A DNA stretch of 64,000 nt from JAWXBM01 sp034440115 (GCA_034440115.1 JAWXBM010000115.1:1-64000), one strand, 5' to 3'; counted from the stretch's first letter, positions 36,592 through 45,111 are shown. Numbers and translations: made by a program. The notes: a model not told the origin generated them from the letters alone.

Positions 36592-38367
36592 TCAATTAAT
36601 GTCTTCACTGGAATGAATCACTTTTCCACCCATCATGGTGAGTTCAACCTGGGCTTCGTTGATCTGCGCAGCAGGTACTTCAAACAGATTGCGGTCGAGT
36701 ACGATCATGTCGGCCTTCTTGCCTGCTTCCAGAGTGCCGGTCAATTTTTCCTGACGCATGATCCACGCTGCATTGCGGGTATACATGGCCAGCGCTGTCT
36801 CCAGGTCGATCTGTTCATCTTTGCCCAACACTGGGCCATCCTCGGCATCAGGGTCCTGGCGGCGAACCAGTGCTTCAATGGCGTGTAGCGGGTCCAGCGT
36901 CGTTACGTCCCAGTCACTGCCGCCCAGCAACATGCCGCCGGTTCTTTGCACACTTGCTACGGGGTAGAACAAGTGCGTACGTTCAATGCCTACCACTCCG
37001 ACGGCTACATCAATGTACTGGTCCGGCCAGGTCCAGGCACCCTGAAAGTTTGCGGCAACATTCAGTTCGCCGAAGCGAGGAATATCCGCTTCATCGATCA
37101 GTTGTAAATGCACGATCTGGTGACGATTATCATTTGGGCCGTTAGCCCTGAGCATGGCTTGATAGGCATCCAATGCCTGACGTATCGCGGCATCGCCAAT
37201 GGCGTGGGTGTGAATCTGCAGCCCTAAGGCATCCAGCTTTTGATACAGTTGGGCCAGTTCCGCTGGCGCATAAAACGGCTGAAAGTTTTTGCCACTGAGA
37301 TAGGGCTGGAGCATGAACGAGGTCTCGGTTTCGATCACGCCATCGATGTAGACCTTGACCGAATCGACATTGAAATGCTCGCTGCGCCAGGCATTCCGCT
37401 TATCGAGCATGGCAAAAATTTCGTCACCGAACTTGCTGGCGGCTTCGCTGTTGGGAGATATCGATGCGAGCACGCGCGCGTTCAGCCAGCCGGCACGATC
37501 TGCAGCTTGATAAACTTCCGCCTGCTGTTGGTCGATACCGGGCTCGATATACGAGGTAATTCCAAAACGAGCCGTTTCCTGCAGGCCAACTCTCAGGTCG
37601 GTACTCAGCTTTTCATTCGTGGGCGCAGGAATGTGTTGTGCCACCAAACCCATGGCATCTTCACGCAAGGTGCCGCTGGGCTGTCCGTTGGCGTCACGTA
37701 CGATCACGCCTCCAGTCGGATCAATGCTGAGCGAATCGATAGCAGCAAGCTGCAGTGCTTTGCTGCTGACCCAGGCGTTGTGGCCAAAGGAATCAACGAA
37801 GTAGGCAGGACGACCTTCAAACACCTGATCCAGCCATTCTTTCGTGGGCGCACCATTTTCAAATATGGCCAAAGGCCAATGACCACCGAGTACCCAGTCA
37901 TTCGGGCCATATTCCCGATCACGGGCGCAAGCCTGCAGGAGTTCATACAACTTGTCGCGCGAGCGCACATCCTGCAGATCACAGCTGTTCAGCGTATAGC
38001 CACCGGCCATGATGTGGGCATGGGCATCATGAAAGCCGGGCATCAACATTTTGCCGTCCAGTTCCAGCACCTGGGTTTCCGGCCCGATCCAATCACGCGC
38101 CGCCTGTTCTTCGCCAACAAAGACGATTTCATCTCCGGACACCGCCACGGCCTCGGCCCAGGCTTGTTCGGGATTAGAGGTATAAACAGCAGCGCCCAGG
38201 AAAACGCTATCGGCGAAAGGGTGGTCTGCTTGTGCAGGAGCTTGGGCACTGAGCTGCGGAGCTTCTGAAGCTGTTGGTTTGCAGGCAGTCAAGCCGATTG
38301 CCAGAGTCAAAAGCAGGAATGTTGGGGTCAGAGTAAAGTGCCTGAGTGGATCAAGTAGAGAGCGCAT
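36592..38367 (-). CDS. Amidohydrolase (YtcJ-like, amidohydrolase-3) lipoprotein
   Basis: A protein of 591 residues with a lipoprotein signal (LLLTLAIGLTACKP), so likely attached to the envelope. Motifs of the amidohydrolase-3 group: LMPGFHDAHAHIMAGG, DSFGHNAWVSSKAL, QIHTHAIGDAAIRQALDAYQ, LLGGSDWDVTTLDP and the terminal GTLEAGKKADMIVLDRNLFEV. Substrate unknown. The ATG at 38367 falls within the loop of a GGGGTCAGAG palindrome and one arm encodes HFTLTPT of the signal peptide; the frame continues upstream to 38565 but with no better start. It lies 44 bases downstream of paralogue 6. Confidence 0.85.
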   Translation of the reverse strand: MRSLLDPLRHFTLTPTFLLLTLAIGLTACKPTASEAPQLSAQAPAQADHPFADSVFLGAAVYTSNPEQAWAEAVAVSGDEIVFVGEEQAARDWIGPETQVLELDGKMLMPGFHDAHAHIMAGGYTLNSCDLQDVRSRDKLYELLQACARDREYGPNDWVLGGHWPLAIFENGAPTKEWLDQVFEGRPAYFVDSFGHNAWVSSKALQLAAIDSLSIDPTGGVIVRDANGQPSGTLREDAMGLVAQHIPAPTNEKLSTDLRVGLQETARFGITSYIEPGIDQQQAEVYQAADRAGWLNARVLASISPNSEAASKFGDEIFAMLDKRNAWRSEHFNVDSVKVYIDGVIETETSFMLQPYLSGKNFQPFYAPAELAQLYQKLDALGLQIHTHAIGDAAIRQALDAYQAMLRANGPNDNRHQIVHLQLIDEADIPRFGELNVAANFQGAWTWPDQYIDVAVGVVGIERTHLFYPVASVQRTGGMLLGGSDWDVTTLDPLHAIEALVRRQDPDAEDGPVLGKDEQIDLETALAMYTRNAAWIMRQEKLTGTLEAGKKADMIVLDRNLFEVPAAQINEAQVELTMMGGKVIHSSEDIN

Positions 38368-38404
38368 GGCAAATTCCGTCTTACTCTGGCACTTTACTCT
38401 GACC
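38323..38404. repeat. GGGGTCAGAG palindrome at the start of the amidohydrolase gene
   Basis: GGGGTCAGAGTAAAGTGCC (from 38324) faces GGCACTTTACTCTGACC (to 38404). The right arm abuts the stop of paralogue 6 and the left arm lies inside the amidohydrolase signal peptide. Confidence 0.85.
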
Positions 38405-38411
38405 TCTCGTT

Positions 38412-40622
38412 TCATCTCGTCAGGCCCAGTAATTTGTAAGCCTCGTCGCGCTGTTTTTCCATGTCGGCTTCCAGCATGGCGGTCATGTTCTTGAACTCTG
38501 GTTCCTGGCGCAAGGACTCGAACCAAAAATCGCGGTACATCAAGTCCCGCCATTCCAATCGCCAACCCTTGTCGATGGCTTGCTGCAGAGAGATCAAAGC
38601 AGCAGCTTTGTCACCTCGTGCTGTTTCAATAAACGCCTGGTTGAGCGGTTTGTCGAAAGGAATATTACGTCCGTCATTTTGCTGGTTTAAGGTATTGGCC
38701 AGATTTAATAAAGGTCCCACCTCTTCGGACAAGGGATTCTGGAGCTTCGTGATGTGCGCTATGCCTGCCAACAAGCCGGCATAATTCGGGTCTTCAATCG
38801 TCATTGGAGATTCAATGCCATCCGGCAATTCTTCCAGCAAGATATTGAGAGCCTTGTCGTAATCATTCCGAATTACCGCGTCATGGATCAGAGTATTGTT
38901 GATTACATATTTAGAGCCTTGCCTGCTTGGCAATTGTTGGTCGTAAGCAGCTTGAGCCAGAGTTACCGCTTGCTGGAACTGCTCCTTTTGCAATAGAACC
39001 TGGATTCGCGTGCTCAAAGTAAGGGGATGATCTGCATCCAATCGGGCTGCATTCTGCAACCAGGCTTCAGCCTGCTCCACGTCACCGAGATCCAGCCACA
39101 CACCAGCCATGGTAGCTGGCAATTCCGGGTCTTTCGGATCAGCTTCTATGGCTTTCTTGCGCCAGTAGAGGAAGGACGCCAGTTCTCCCCTATACAGGTA
39201 AACATAGGCCTGACCGTAGAATTCCATCGGGTTGCCGGGCTGGATTTCACCGATGCGTGCGCACTCACGCGTGGCACCTTCCACATCCACCAGGAATGCC
39301 TGGGTAATGCATAACTGCCATTGCACCTTCATATCGTAGGGTTCGATGCCGGTAGCCGTCTGCAGCATCTCCATTCCGTCCTCGATGCTGCCGTTGTTGA
39401 ACAGGAAGCGGCCGTATTCGATTAGGGCCTGTGCGTTTCTGGGATTTGATTCCAGTGCCTGAGAATAGGATTCCTGTGCCCCTTTCTTGTCGTCATCGTA
39501 TTCCTGGATTTGGCCACGGTAGGTATGTGCATAACTGTTGAGCGGGTCTTCGGCAAGGATTTCATCTAGCAAGGGCTCGGCCAGTTCAATCGCTTTTGGA
39601 GCAGGAAGTGCACCTGTATCTGAAAGGTCCAGCCAGGTTCTGACAAGGGCCAGCTTGGTAGGTTGGTAATCCGGATCAATGGCCAGTGATTCCGTAAATA
39701 ATGATTCTGCTTCGCGCAGGCTTTCAAAGGTGTAGAGGTTGAGCGATGCCAGGCCTTTCAGGTACAGGTCATAAGCGTTCATGCCGGTACGGGCATGCTC
39801 GACAATCGGTGTCGCTTCTTCGCCCAGCAAGTTGATTTTCAGCGCCTCAGCAACCCGGCGGGCAATGTCTTCCTGTATGGCAAAAATATCTTCCAGATCG
39901 CGATCATAGGTATCCGACCAGATGTGGTATCCATCTTCCACATTTATTAGCTGTACTGTTACGCGGATTTTCTGCCGTACATCGTCTTTGCGCACACTAC
40001 CTTCCAGCAGAGTGTTTACATTCAGCTTTTCGCCGATTTCACGCAGGTCTTCGGTTTTGCCTTTGAAGGCAAAGGACGATGTTCGGCCCGCAACCTGCAG
40101 CGATTTGATCTGTGCCAGGATGTTCAGCAACTCTTCAGTCAGGCCGTCGGTGAAGTATTCGTTGTCTTTTTCCGGGCTCATGTCGACGAAGGGCAGAACG
40201 GCGAGGGATTTTTGGTTTGGGGTCGTGTCTGAAGAATGGTCGGTCGCAGAGCGACCTCCTACAGATTGATCTGGCCCCGATGGGATAAAGCGATCCAGCG
40301 CTAACAGGGCAACCGCACCTATCACCAATGCCATGGTGGCGATATCCAGTTTTTTGGCGGTTTGGTTGGTGATGGACTGGGTGCGGTCAACATTCTTTTC
40401 CTTCTTGATGCCTTCGGGGGTGATTTCAAACGCCCAGGCGAAAATCACCGCAGGCACAAAACCCAAAGCCAGGATGGCCACCAAGGATCGCAGGATGATA
40501 TCCGGCGCGCCCATCACATCCAGTGCCAGGTCGGCTGCCTGGGCCAGCAGCCACGAACCCACCATGTAGGCAATACCCACGCGGATTACGTTGCGGCGTT
40601 TTAATTCGGTGAAAAAATTCAT
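38412..40622 (-). CDS. Membrane-anchored TolB-N/FlgO-like TPR protein, paralogue 6
   Basis: A protein of 736 residues from ATG 40622: FFTELKRRNVIRVGIAYMVG, three membrane segments, TPEGIKKEKNVDRTQSITNQ, then a short linker containing QSVGGRSATDHS from half a REP. The TolB-N-like domain (SLAVLPFVDMSPEKDNEYFT to YDRDLEDIFAIQEDIA) differs a little from paralogues 2-5, and the TPR region ends LLGLTR, so it belongs to a separate subgroup with paralogue 7. The upstream gap to paralogue 7 is filled with palindromes. Confidence 0.8.
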   Translation of the reverse strand: MNFFTELKRRNVIRVGIAYMVGSWLLAQAADLALDVMGAPDIILRSLVAILALGFVPAVIFAWAFEITPEGIKKEKNVDRTQSITNQTAKKLDIATMALVIGAVALLALDRFIPSGPDQSVGGRSATDHSSDTTPNQKSLAVLPFVDMSPEKDNEYFTDGLTEELLNILAQIKSLQVAGRTSSFAFKGKTEDLREIGEKLNVNTLLEGSVRKDDVRQKIRVTVQLINVEDGYHIWSDTYDRDLEDIFAIQEDIARRVAEALKINLLGEEATPIVEHARTGMNAYDLYLKGLASLNLYTFESLREAESLFTESLAIDPDYQPTKLALVRTWLDLSDTGALPAPKAIELAEPLLDEILAEDPLNSYAHTYRGQIQEYDDDKKGAQESYSQALESNPRNAQALIEYGRFLFNNGSIEDGMEMLQTATGIEPYDMKVQWQLCITQAFLVDVEGATRECARIGEIQPGNPMEFYGQAYVYLYRGELASFLYWRKKAIEADPKDPELPATMAGVWLDLGDVEQAEAWLQNAARLDADHPLTLSTRIQVLLQKEQFQQAVTLAQAAYDQQLPSRQGSKYVINNTLIHDAVIRNDYDKALNILLEELPDGIESPMTIEDPNYAGLLAGIAHITKLQNPLSEEVGPLLNLANTLNQQNDGRNIPFDKPLNQAFIETARGDKAAALISLQQAIDKGWRLEWRDLMYRDFWFESLRQEPEFKNMTAMLEADMEKQRDEAYKLLGLTR
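40241..40262. repeat. Half REP element inside paralogue 6
   Basis: CGGTCGCAGAGCGACCTCCT followed by AC matches one arm of the REP pair; the partner arm is absent. Read in frame as VGGRSATD. Confidence 0.7.
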
Positions 40623-40652
40623 GAGTCCAAACCGTGCGCACAAACCCGATAT

Positions 40653-40777
40653 CTGGGGTGATATTTGGGGTCAGGATATTTGGGGTCAGAGTAAAAATTA
40701 GAGCTGTCGATCCGCATTTGTTTGATCTCGCAGTTTTTACTCTGACCCCAAATATATTTACTCTGACCCCAAATATA
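40653..40777. repeat. GGGGTCAGAG palindrome cluster between paralogues 7 and 6
   Basis: TTTGGGGTCAGAGTAAAAA (40680-40698) pairs with TTTTTACTCTGACCCCAAA (40734-40752) around a 35-base loop. Half copies flank it at about 40653-40676 and 40757-40775. Confidence 0.88.
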
Positions 40778-40779
40778 GC

Positions 40780-43098
40780 TCATGGGCCGGCTTGAATGCC
40801 CATGCAGGTAGAGGACAAGGGTTGCCAGATATCGGGAATGGGATTGTTATAACAAATCAGCTGCAGGATCTTGGCCTGTTCCTGCATCACCAATTGGTGC
40901 ATTTCGGCTTTCAGTGCCAAAAATTCAGGATGATCTTTCAACCATTGCAAGGCGGGTTCGCGGAAAAAGGCATCTTCGCGGGCGCCTTCCTGCATGGCCA
41001 AACGAATATTCTCAAAAACACCCGCCTCGTTTTCTTCCACCGACTGCGCCAACGCTTCAGCCAGCAAATCATTGTAGAAAATCAAAGCCAGGGATTCACG
41101 TTTCGCAATATCCTGTCGATGCTTGCTCAGCGATTCTTCAGCAGCAGCTGAATTGCCCGCCAATTTGTAGGCGTAAGCCTTCCGTATCGTTGGAATGGGA
41201 GATGTGGAAAACGTATCGAACACCATTCCCAGCGGAGAAATTCGGGTCAGTTGCTCATAGTACCTTTGTGATTCCTCGAAGCGGCCGGCCAGGTGCAATG
41301 CATCTGCCAGATCGGTTAAAGGCGCTGTGTTTTCCGGATCTCCGGCATGTGCCAGTTGCAGCGAATGGATGGCGCTTTCCAATTGGCCTTCAGCAATGTC
41401 GACGATTTGCAAATTGCCGTCGGAAATTCGGCGTGCCTCGTCGAACAGGTTGGCCTGGGAGAGAATCTGAATCAGGGCTCGATTGGACAGCTCGTCGTGT
41501 GGGTCTTCACCATAGGCTTGCATGAACGGCTTCAAACTGGCTGCAACGCCGTCACCTTCAAAATATTCCACCTGGCCCAGAGCGGTATAGCTGGCCCATG
41601 GGTTTTGCGCCATGATGCTTTTGGCCATTTCGCGCCCGGCTTCCAGATCATTAATAGCCAATACGTTGGCATAATTCAGGCGACCCACGATGGTCAAAGG
41701 GTCCACCTCTACCATGCGTTTGATGATGTCTTGCGAGGTTTTATAGTCGCCGTAATTGCTGGCAGCGATTTGGCGCCAGTTCATGGCATCAATATAAATG
41801 GGGTTCAGTTCCAGCGCCCTGGCGCTAGCGCTCATAGCGGTGGCGAAATCAGACGAGTTCATGGCCAGCATGGTTTGCGCGCCATAGGCTTCGGCCAGAT
41901 TTGGGTTTAGTTGCAGGGCTCTTTCAAGGTGCGGTGTGGCGCGCTCTTTTACTTCTGCCAGGCTCAAATTGCCATAGGTGGAAGGGCTGTCCAGCATCAT
42001 GGTCCAGGCAATGGCCATCCAGGCTTGCGCCGGGGCAAAGTCCGGGTCCAATCGAACGGCTCTCTTCAGTTCTTCCGTGGCTTCCAGAATGTTGCTGCGG
42101 CCGCGCTGGTTGACCAGGTGACGGCCACGCAGGAAAGCTTCGTAGGCTGCAGTATTGGCAGACTCGGTCACGCGCGGCGCTTCGACGGGGTGCTCCGCGT
42201 CCAGTGACAGTTCCACCCGCAAGGCCTCGCCAATCGCCGCAGAGATTTCATCCTGAATGGCAAACACATCATCCAGTTCCCGATCGTAGGTTTCAGACCA
42301 CAGGTGGTATCCGGTATCCGCCCGGATCAACTGGGCGGTGATGCGCAGCTTGTTGCCGGACTTGCGTACTGAGCCTTCCAGCACATTGCGCACTTTCAAC
42401 AGGCGGGCAATTTCACCGATGTCCTGGTTCTGGCCTTTGAACTGGAAGGATGAGGTCCGTGCCGCGACGCGTACGCCGGGGTACTTGGCCAATACATTGA
42501 GTAGCTCTTCAGATATTCCGTCAGAGAAAAATTCCTGATCCGGGTCATTGCTCATGTTGACGAAGGGCAATACCGCGATGGATTTTTCTGGTGGTATTTC
42601 GGCCGCAGGACTTTCGGCAGCATGGCTGCCTCCAACATCATCTGATGGGGTCGGAGAGCTGTTTTCGGCCGCAAGGCGGCCATTATGCAGGGATGCATCG
42701 GTGCCGCGAAGGGCAGGAGCCTGAGAGCGGCCTCCTACAACCGGATCTGGCACCGAGGGTAAAAAACGATCCACGGCCAACAAGGCGACTGCGGCAACCA
42801 CAAAAACCATGGTGGCAATATCGAGCTTCCTGGCGGTATGTGGCGTAATGGATTGGGTGCGGTCGACCTGGGATTCTTTTCTTACGCCTGCGGGCGTCAG
42901 TTCAAATGCCCAGGCAAAGATCACGGCAGGGATAAAGCCCAGCGCCAGCAGGCCAGCCACGGCGCGTAAAACCCAGTCGTCCGCGCCGACCAAATCAAGC
43001 ACCAGGTCAGCACCCTGCACCAATAACCATGAACCCACGATGTAGGCAATGCCCACGCGGATTACGTTGCGGCGCTTCAGTTCTTCAAAAAGTGACAT
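40780..43098 (-). CDS. Membrane-anchored TolB-N/FlgO-like TPR protein, paralogue 7
   Basis: A protein of 772 residues from ATG 43098, the longest of the set: LFEELKRRNVIRVGIAYIVG, three membrane segments, TPAGVRKESQVDRTQSITPH, then a linker of about 80 residues coded by rearranged REP sequence (VVGGRSQAPALRG, HNGRLAAENSS, VGGSHAAESPA). The TolB-N-like domain begins SIAVLPFVNMSNDPDQEFFS and the TPR region has YxNLAEAYGAQT-like repeats. Last residues NNPIPDIWQPLS differ from the others. It has no close upstream gene and is probably first in its transcript with paralogue 6 and the amidohydrolase. Confidence 0.8.
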   Translation of the reverse strand: MSLFEELKRRNVIRVGIAYIVGSWLLVQGADLVLDLVGADDWVLRAVAGLLALGFIPAVIFAWAFELTPAGVRKESQVDRTQSITPHTARKLDIATMVFVVAAVALLAVDRFLPSVPDPVVGGRSQAPALRGTDASLHNGRLAAENSSPTPSDDVGGSHAAESPAAEIPPEKSIAVLPFVNMSNDPDQEFFSDGISEELLNVLAKYPGVRVAARTSSFQFKGQNQDIGEIARLLKVRNVLEGSVRKSGNKLRITAQLIRADTGYHLWSETYDRELDDVFAIQDEISAAIGEALRVELSLDAEHPVEAPRVTESANTAAYEAFLRGRHLVNQRGRSNILEATEELKRAVRLDPDFAPAQAWMAIAWTMMLDSPSTYGNLSLAEVKERATPHLERALQLNPNLAEAYGAQTMLAMNSSDFATAMSASARALELNPIYIDAMNWRQIAASNYGDYKTSQDIIKRMVEVDPLTIVGRLNYANVLAINDLEAGREMAKSIMAQNPWASYTALGQVEYFEGDGVAASLKPFMQAYGEDPHDELSNRALIQILSQANLFDEARRISDGNLQIVDIAEGQLESAIHSLQLAHAGDPENTAPLTDLADALHLAGRFEESQRYYEQLTRISPLGMVFDTFSTSPIPTIRKAYAYKLAGNSAAAEESLSKHRQDIAKRESLALIFYNDLLAEALAQSVEENEAGVFENIRLAMQEGAREDAFFREPALQWLKDHPEFLALKAEMHQLVMQEQAKILQLICYNNPIPDIWQPLSSTCMGIQAGP
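42600..42739. repeat. Rearranged REP elements inside paralogue 7
   Basis: Several partial arms (GGCCGCAGGACTTTCGGCAG, CATGGCTGCCTCC, GGCCGCAAGGCGGCC, GAGAGCGGCCTCCTAC) follow one another. Read in frame as the long linker. Confidence 0.75.
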
Positions 43099-43370
43099 GT
43101 TGGTTATATCCCTGTTTGAGACTTCTTTTGACATTCCACTGAAAGCGACAATGTCTCTGGTCCCGGGGTTTTTCCTTTTTGTTCCCTGATCACTTTGCTG
43201 TTCACTTCCCGGAATGCTACCTATAAACCTCTTCTGGAAAATGCTGGCGCGACAATCTTACCGAATTTTCATCGGCGGCGGTTCATTGACATACACAAGT
43301 AATGTCAGTCGTTCAATAAACGCCTGACTGTGGCATCATGTTGCTGTTGATTAGACTTCGGAACCACAGC

Positions 43371-43907
43371 ATGAAAAGTCAGCGATTTTTGTTGGCTGCA
43401 ATGACCAGCATCCTGATGCCCGCTTGGGGGTACTCTCAAAGCAATACCGACAATGGCGGCGACCTGATGGGTGACGACATTCCCAATGATGAGTTGAATC
43501 ATGCGCCTCAAGCTGGGCTGCATTTTGGTTATCCCTACTGTCACGAGGGAGAAATTCTTGATGCCGAATTTGGTCAGGGCGAATCCTGTGATGATTACCA
43601 GCCACCTGAACTGAAATTGGGCGCACACGTTGCGGCCCTTGGAATGGCTTTTTACGGCGGCGAAATGTTTTCTGCCGGGTACTCCGGGCAATTGTTTATT
43701 GCCCGGCATGGTTCCTGGAACCGTTCTGAAAAAGCCGGCTACGCCATCGTGAGTGTGAAGCTTAACGAAGATGGTAGTGTAGAACGCAAGCAGCCGTTCG
43801 ATACGGGGTGGTTGCAGGGGAAGGATGAATGGGGCCGCCCCGCTGATGTGCTGCCGTTACCCGACGGCTCTTTGCTGGTGGCCGATGACAAAGCCAATGC
43901 CATTTAA
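43371..43907 (+). pseudogene. Internally deleted PQQ-type sugar dehydrogenase
   Basis: From ATG 43371 a signal peptide (SQRFLLAAMTSILMPAWGYS) joins directly to the last third of a sorbosone/glucose dehydrogenase propeller (GDDIPNDELNHAPQAGLHFG, FIARHGSWNRSEKAGYAIVS, ADVLPLPDGSLLVADDKANA). Full-length relatives have about 400-450 residues; this has 178. It also stops at KANAI, before the usual final strand (YRISY). The frame is open, so a short secreted product could be made, but the fold would be incomplete. The 43099-43370 gap before it holds a small TGACAT/ATGTCA dyad near 43287 and no gene. Confidence 0.65.
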
Positions 43908-43934
43908 CGAATAAGCTATAAGAACGACTGAATC

Positions 43935-44744
43935 ATGCCGTTATTCCATATTATTGTGTTGGCCCTGATCCAGGGGCTGACCGAGTTCCTGCCGGTTTCC
44001 AGCTCGGCACATTTGATCCTGGGCAGCCAATTGATGGGCTGGGAAGATCAGGGGCTGGTATTCGATGTGGCCACGCACCTGGGTACGCTGCTGGCTGTAT
44101 TGATCTACTTCCGCCAGGACCTGATTTACATGGCGTTAGCCTGTGTGCGCCCCTTGAGTAATGACGCGAGTAATGAGCAGCAATCCCGAGCGCGATCCAT
44201 GGTCTGGTTTCTGGCTCTGGCCAGTGTGCCGGCATTGCTGGTGGGCTTTCTCGTCAAAGATCTGGTGGAATTCTATTTACGCGATCTGCGAATTCTTGCG
44301 GTCACCACCCTGGTGTTTGGTGGCTTGCTATGGCTGGCTGATTGGCTGGGTAAGCGGACAAAGTCCTTGCAGGAAATGAGTTGGCGCAGCGCTTTGTGGA
44401 TTGGCCTGGCTCAGGCGCTGGCTCTGGTGCCGGGCGTATCGCGCTCTGGCATTACCATCACCGCAGGTCGTTTTTTGGGTTTCAGTGCGGATGCAGCGGC
44501 GCGTTTTTCCTTCCTGCTGGCCATTCCCATCATCGCTGCAGCGGGCTCTTATGGCGCATTGAAAGTTGCTTTGGGTGAGGCACCGATCAACTGGCAGCAA
44601 TTTCTGCTGGCCATGGGTTTTGCGGCGGTCGCTGGCTGGGTTTGCATCGCGGCTTTTCTGGCATTGTTGCAGCGAGTGGGCTTAATGCCCTTCATAATTT
44701 ATCGACTGGCCTTGGGCGTGCTGCTGCTTTGGTTGTTGTTCTGA
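43935..44744 (+). CDS. uppP: Undecaprenyl-diphosphatase UppP (BacA)
   Basis: A protein of 269 residues with about eight membrane segments. Motifs of the UppP family: LIQGLTEFLPVSSSAHLIL with the catalytic glutamate, and LALVPGVSRSGITITAGRFLG. It dephosphorylates undecaprenyl diphosphate to recycle the lipid carrier of cell-wall synthesis and gives some bacitracin resistance. It begins 27 bases after the decayed sugar dehydrogenase. Confidence 0.93.
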   Translation: MPLFHIIVLALIQGLTEFLPVSSSAHLILGSQLMGWEDQGLVFDVATHLGTLLAVLIYFRQDLIYMALACVRPLSNDASNEQQSRARSMVWFLALASVPALLVGFLVKDLVEFYLRDLRILAVTTLVFGGLLWLADWLGKRTKSLQEMSWRSALWIGLAQALALVPGVSRSGITITAGRFLGFSADAAARFSFLLAIPIIAAAGSYGALKVALGEAPINWQQFLLAMGFAAVAGWVCIAAFLALLQRVGLMPFIIYRLALGVLLLWLLF

Positions 44745-44750
44745 TCATTA

Positions 44751-44836
44751 GTGAAGCTCTGAATAAAGCCATCCTGGATTTCTCCAAAGCAACACTTCCC
44801 TGTGCCGCAGGAATCTCCGAATAAATCAGAGATTCT
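44751..44836. repeat. Copies of the GAAGCTCTGATTTATTCAGAG repeat
   Basis: GAAGCTCTGAATAAAGCC at 44755 and, inverted, AATCTCCGAATAAATCAGAGATT ending near 44835 are related to the hairpin at 33207-33229. They could end the uppP transcript but lack a clear T run. Confidence 0.5.
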
Positions 44837-44867
44837 CCGATTTTCTTCCTCGCTACTCTTGATCATC

Positions 44868-44937
44868 TGCACCTGATTGGTGCAATATAGCCGCCACGTT
44901 GCACCATATAGGTGCTTTTATGCACTGAATTGGTGCG
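44868..44937. promoter_or_regulatory. Three tandem NtrC-like sites upstream of glnA
   Basis: TGCACCTGATTGGTGCA (44868-44884) is a perfect consensus palindrome. TGCACCATATAGGTGCT (44900-44916) and TGCACTGAATTGGTGCG (44921-44937) each have one or two mismatches. Start-to-start spacing of 32 and 21 bases, about three and two helical turns, places them on one face of the DNA, about 150-200 bases upstream of the sigma-54 start. Confidence 0.88.
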
Positions 44938-45049
44938 TTGGTTTTAGGTGGGTTGTTTGCTGTTTCATATAAATGTATGTAAAAGGGCTGATATTCCCTA
45001 AAAATGCAGATAAAAGTCGTTCAATCTGAGTAATAGATACACAGGCTTG

Positions 45050-45066
45050 TTGGCACGCTATCTGCA
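45050..45066 (+). promoter_or_regulatory. Sigma-54 promoter of glnA
   Basis: TTGGCACGCTATCTGCA has GG and GC exactly 10 bases apart, with the full TGGCACG -24 element. Predicted start near 45077, 35 bases before the glnA ATG. Confidence 0.9.
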
Positions 45067-45111
45067 TATATTACCTGACCCATTTTGGTACACCCCGAGG
45101 AAGTGCAGAAA

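Noticed and set aside
37240..38268. 342-codon plus-strand frame opposite the amidohydrolase
   Set aside because: A mirror frame of a confident gene; no start signal or family pattern.
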